From Sagittula stellata E-37 (lineage in GTDB: Bacteria; Pseudomonadota; Alphaproteobacteria; Rhodobacterales; Rhodobacteraceae): a stretch of DNA of 64,000 bases. Every line of letters starts with the position of its first letter. Within the stretch, counting starts at the first letter, position 1. Below are positions 62,669 to 64,000 of the stretch, one piece after another. Made by a program: the position numbers and the translations under genes. The stretch lies in NCBI RefSeq assembly GCF_039724765.1, contig NZ_CP155732.1, positions 1 to 64,000 on the forward strand, given 5' to 3'. The notes under the pieces were generated by a model, which ran no database searches, had not been told where the DNA came from, and saw nothing but the letters and a program-made list of their open reading frames with translations.

Positions 62669-64000
62669 CTACCCCTCTGCAACCGGCAAGCGAACCGAAA
62701 CTTTCGTCCCCGGCGCGCGACCCAGCCGCTCCCCATCCGGCACCGGGCTTGTCACGGCAATCTCTCCGCCCTGCGCTTCGATCACCCACTTCGCCAGCGC
62801 AAGGCCAAGACCGAAGCCGGCGGAATCCTTCCGACCCTGTGCGAAGCGGTCAAAGATCCGGGACTGCGCCTCTGCCGGGATGCCGGGACCGTTGTCGATC
62901 ACCGCCGCCGTGTCGCCTGCCGCCACAATCCGAACCTTGCCGCCGTCCCGCGCGTGGCGGATGGCGTTGCGCACCAGCCCGACCAGCACCTGCCGCAGCC
63001 AGTTCGGATCGGCAAGGACGGTGCCTTCCCCTGCCTCCGTTTCCAGCGTGATGCCGGCACTGCGGCACTCCGCCCCGACTTCATCGACCACCGCGCGCAG
63101 CGTTTCAGCCAAGGCGACCGGTCCCGGGTCCAGCGCCAGTTCGCCGCTGTCCGACCGCGCGACGCGCAGCAGATCGTCGATACGGCGATTGAGCCGAGCC
63201 GCCCGGCTTTCGATTGTACCGAAGATCTCCGCCCCGTCCGCAAGGGTCTGCCGCCCGATCTGTGCCTCCATCAGGATGACCGTCAACGGTGTGCGCAGCT
63301 CGTGGCTGACATCGGCAAAGAACCTGCGGCGCCGGGCATCCACGGCCTCGAGCTGGGCGTTGGCGGCGCGCAGCTCGGCGGTGCGCTGCGCGATCTCCTC
63401 CTCCAGCCGGCCCCACTCTGCCTGCACGTGGGCCTGTCGGGCAGCCAGCGCAGCGGCCATGCGGTTGGTTTCCGAAAAAAGCGCGCCGATCTCGTCGCCC
63501 CGCGTTTCCGGCAGCGCGACGTCGAAGTCCGCCTGCCCGATCCGCCGGGCGGTGCCGCGCAATTGTTCGAGCCGCCGGAACTGCGGACGGACCAGACCCA
63601 GCGTGAACCCCGCCACCATCAGAAGCGAGAGGACAACCATGGCTGCCGCCGCCCAGATCATCTGCCTTCGCAGCGTCTCGATCCCCTTGAGTGTCTCGCG
63701 GCGAAACATCGCCTCGCCATTGACCGCCTCGTTCAGGAGCGGGTCGAAACTGCTGGCGAAGGCGTCGATGTGGGCGCGCAGGACCGGCACGTCCTGACCG
63801 CCACGATCCAGCCCGGTCAACGTGGACCGAAGCTGCGCCTCCATCCGCGCCAGAGTGATCGACTGCGTCGCATGCCGCGACTGCCGGTCGATGCCGGAGG
63901 CCTCGGCTTCTCCGACCGCGCGTTCGAGATCGCTGCGGATCAGGATGAAGGTGGCGCCGATGTTCTCTGCCACCGGTTCAAGCCTTTGCATCCGCTCCTC
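62669..64000 (-). CDS. Membrane sensor histidine kinase, 5' end outside window
   Basis: The reading frame stays open to the window end, so the first membrane helix and start are missing. The visible 440 residues (from an in-frame ATG at 63991) comprise a periplasmic helical sensor part, a membrane helix (about 110-135), HAMP (about 136-190), H-box FFADVSHELRTPLTVI, and an ATPase domain with NAIRHARDG, VIDNGPGIP and GFGLGLALAKWV. It pairs with the OmpR-type regulator directly downstream. Confidence 0.9.
   Translation of the reverse strand, partial: EERMQRLEPVAENIGATFILIRSDLERAVGEAEASGIDRQSRHATQSITLARMEAQLRSTLTGLDRGGQDVPVLRAHIDAFASSFDPLLNEAVNGEAMFRRETLKGIETLRRQMIWAAAAMVVLSLLMVAGFTLGLVRPQFRRLEQLRGTARRIGQADFDVALPETRGDEIGALFSETNRMAAALAARQAHVQAEWGRLEEEIAQRTAELRAANAQLEAVDARRRRFFADVSHELRTPLTVILMEAQIGRQTLADGAEIFGTIESRAARLNRRIDDLLRVARSDSGELALDPGPVALAETLRAVVDEVGAECRSAGITLETEAGEGTVLADPNWLRQVLVGLVRNAIRHARDGGKVRIVAAGDTAAVIDNGPGIPAEAQSRIFDRFAQGRKDSAGFGLGLALAKWVIEAQGGEIAVTSPVPDGERLGRAPGTKVSVRLPVAEG

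Overview
The window reads as a chromosomal segment of a high-GC alphaproteobacterium, most likely a Rhodobacterales (Roseobacter-group) member. This rests on strong GC bias at third codon positions, tightly overlapping operons, an intergenic palindrome of the GGGGCTCCGCCCC / CGAGGTATTT type often seen in that order (from memory), and the gene content. No tRNA, rRNA, CRISPR array, insertion sequence or phage gene was seen.

Region 1 (1-10.9 kb, + strand): the membrane and regulatory half of a type VI secretion system (T6SS): tssK, tssL (DotU-OmpA fusion), tssM, tagF, a PP2C phosphatase (pppA) and a membrane Ser/Thr kinase (ppkA). It ends in a strong hairpin.

Region 2 (10.9-14.5 kb, - strand): exbB-exbD-exbD plus a TonB-like protein with a long acidic linker. 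Its C-terminal domain is homologous to the C-terminal (likely periplasmic) domain of the neighbouring PpkA kinase, and the second ExbD has Asn where the essential membrane Asp should be. I consider this the most unusual system here: a possible proton-motive-force module tied to T6SS threonine phosphorylation.

Region 3 (14.5-24.8 kb): secreted small proteins, a DUF1036 protein, two tandem caspase-fold proteins that have lost the catalytic His, an M23-plus-lytic-transglycosylase cell wall hydrolase, a VapBC-type toxin-antitoxin pair, and a candidate T6SS effector (peptidoglycan-binding plus papain-like protease) with an unknown downstream partner.

Region 4 (24.8-38.5 kb, - strand): the cytoplasmic half of the T6SS, transcribed as DUF6931-like gene, tagH(fha), tssA, tssB, tssC, hcp, tssE, tssF, tssG, clpV. 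No tssJ, vgrG or PAAR gene is in the window. TssL, PpkA and a long N-terminal extension of TssG all carry the same acidic-[KR]-T-V-[FM] motif, a plausible phosphothreonine target for the FHA protein TagH.

Region 5 (38.6-57.3 kb): a lanthanide-type methanol/alcohol oxidation locus. A central - strand operon (adhI, fghA, cytochrome c, xoxF, xoxG, xoxJ, CXXXCW protein) encodes PQQ-dependent oxidation and glutathione-linked formaldehyde removal. Around it lie quinoprotein-associated accessory genes: two beta-propellers, two SoxYZ-like carriers, a zinc metallohydrolase, a DUF2380 protein, a Tat-exported SRPBCC protein, solute-binding proteins, an SsuABC-like transporter and a small PepSY-like acidic protein.

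Region 6 (57.3-64 kb, - strand): a hybrid histidine kinase overlapping a FIST-domain (NosP-like) sensor gene, a NarL-type regulator that probably controls the alcohol genes, then an OmpR-type regulator and its sensor kinase, the latter cut by the window end.
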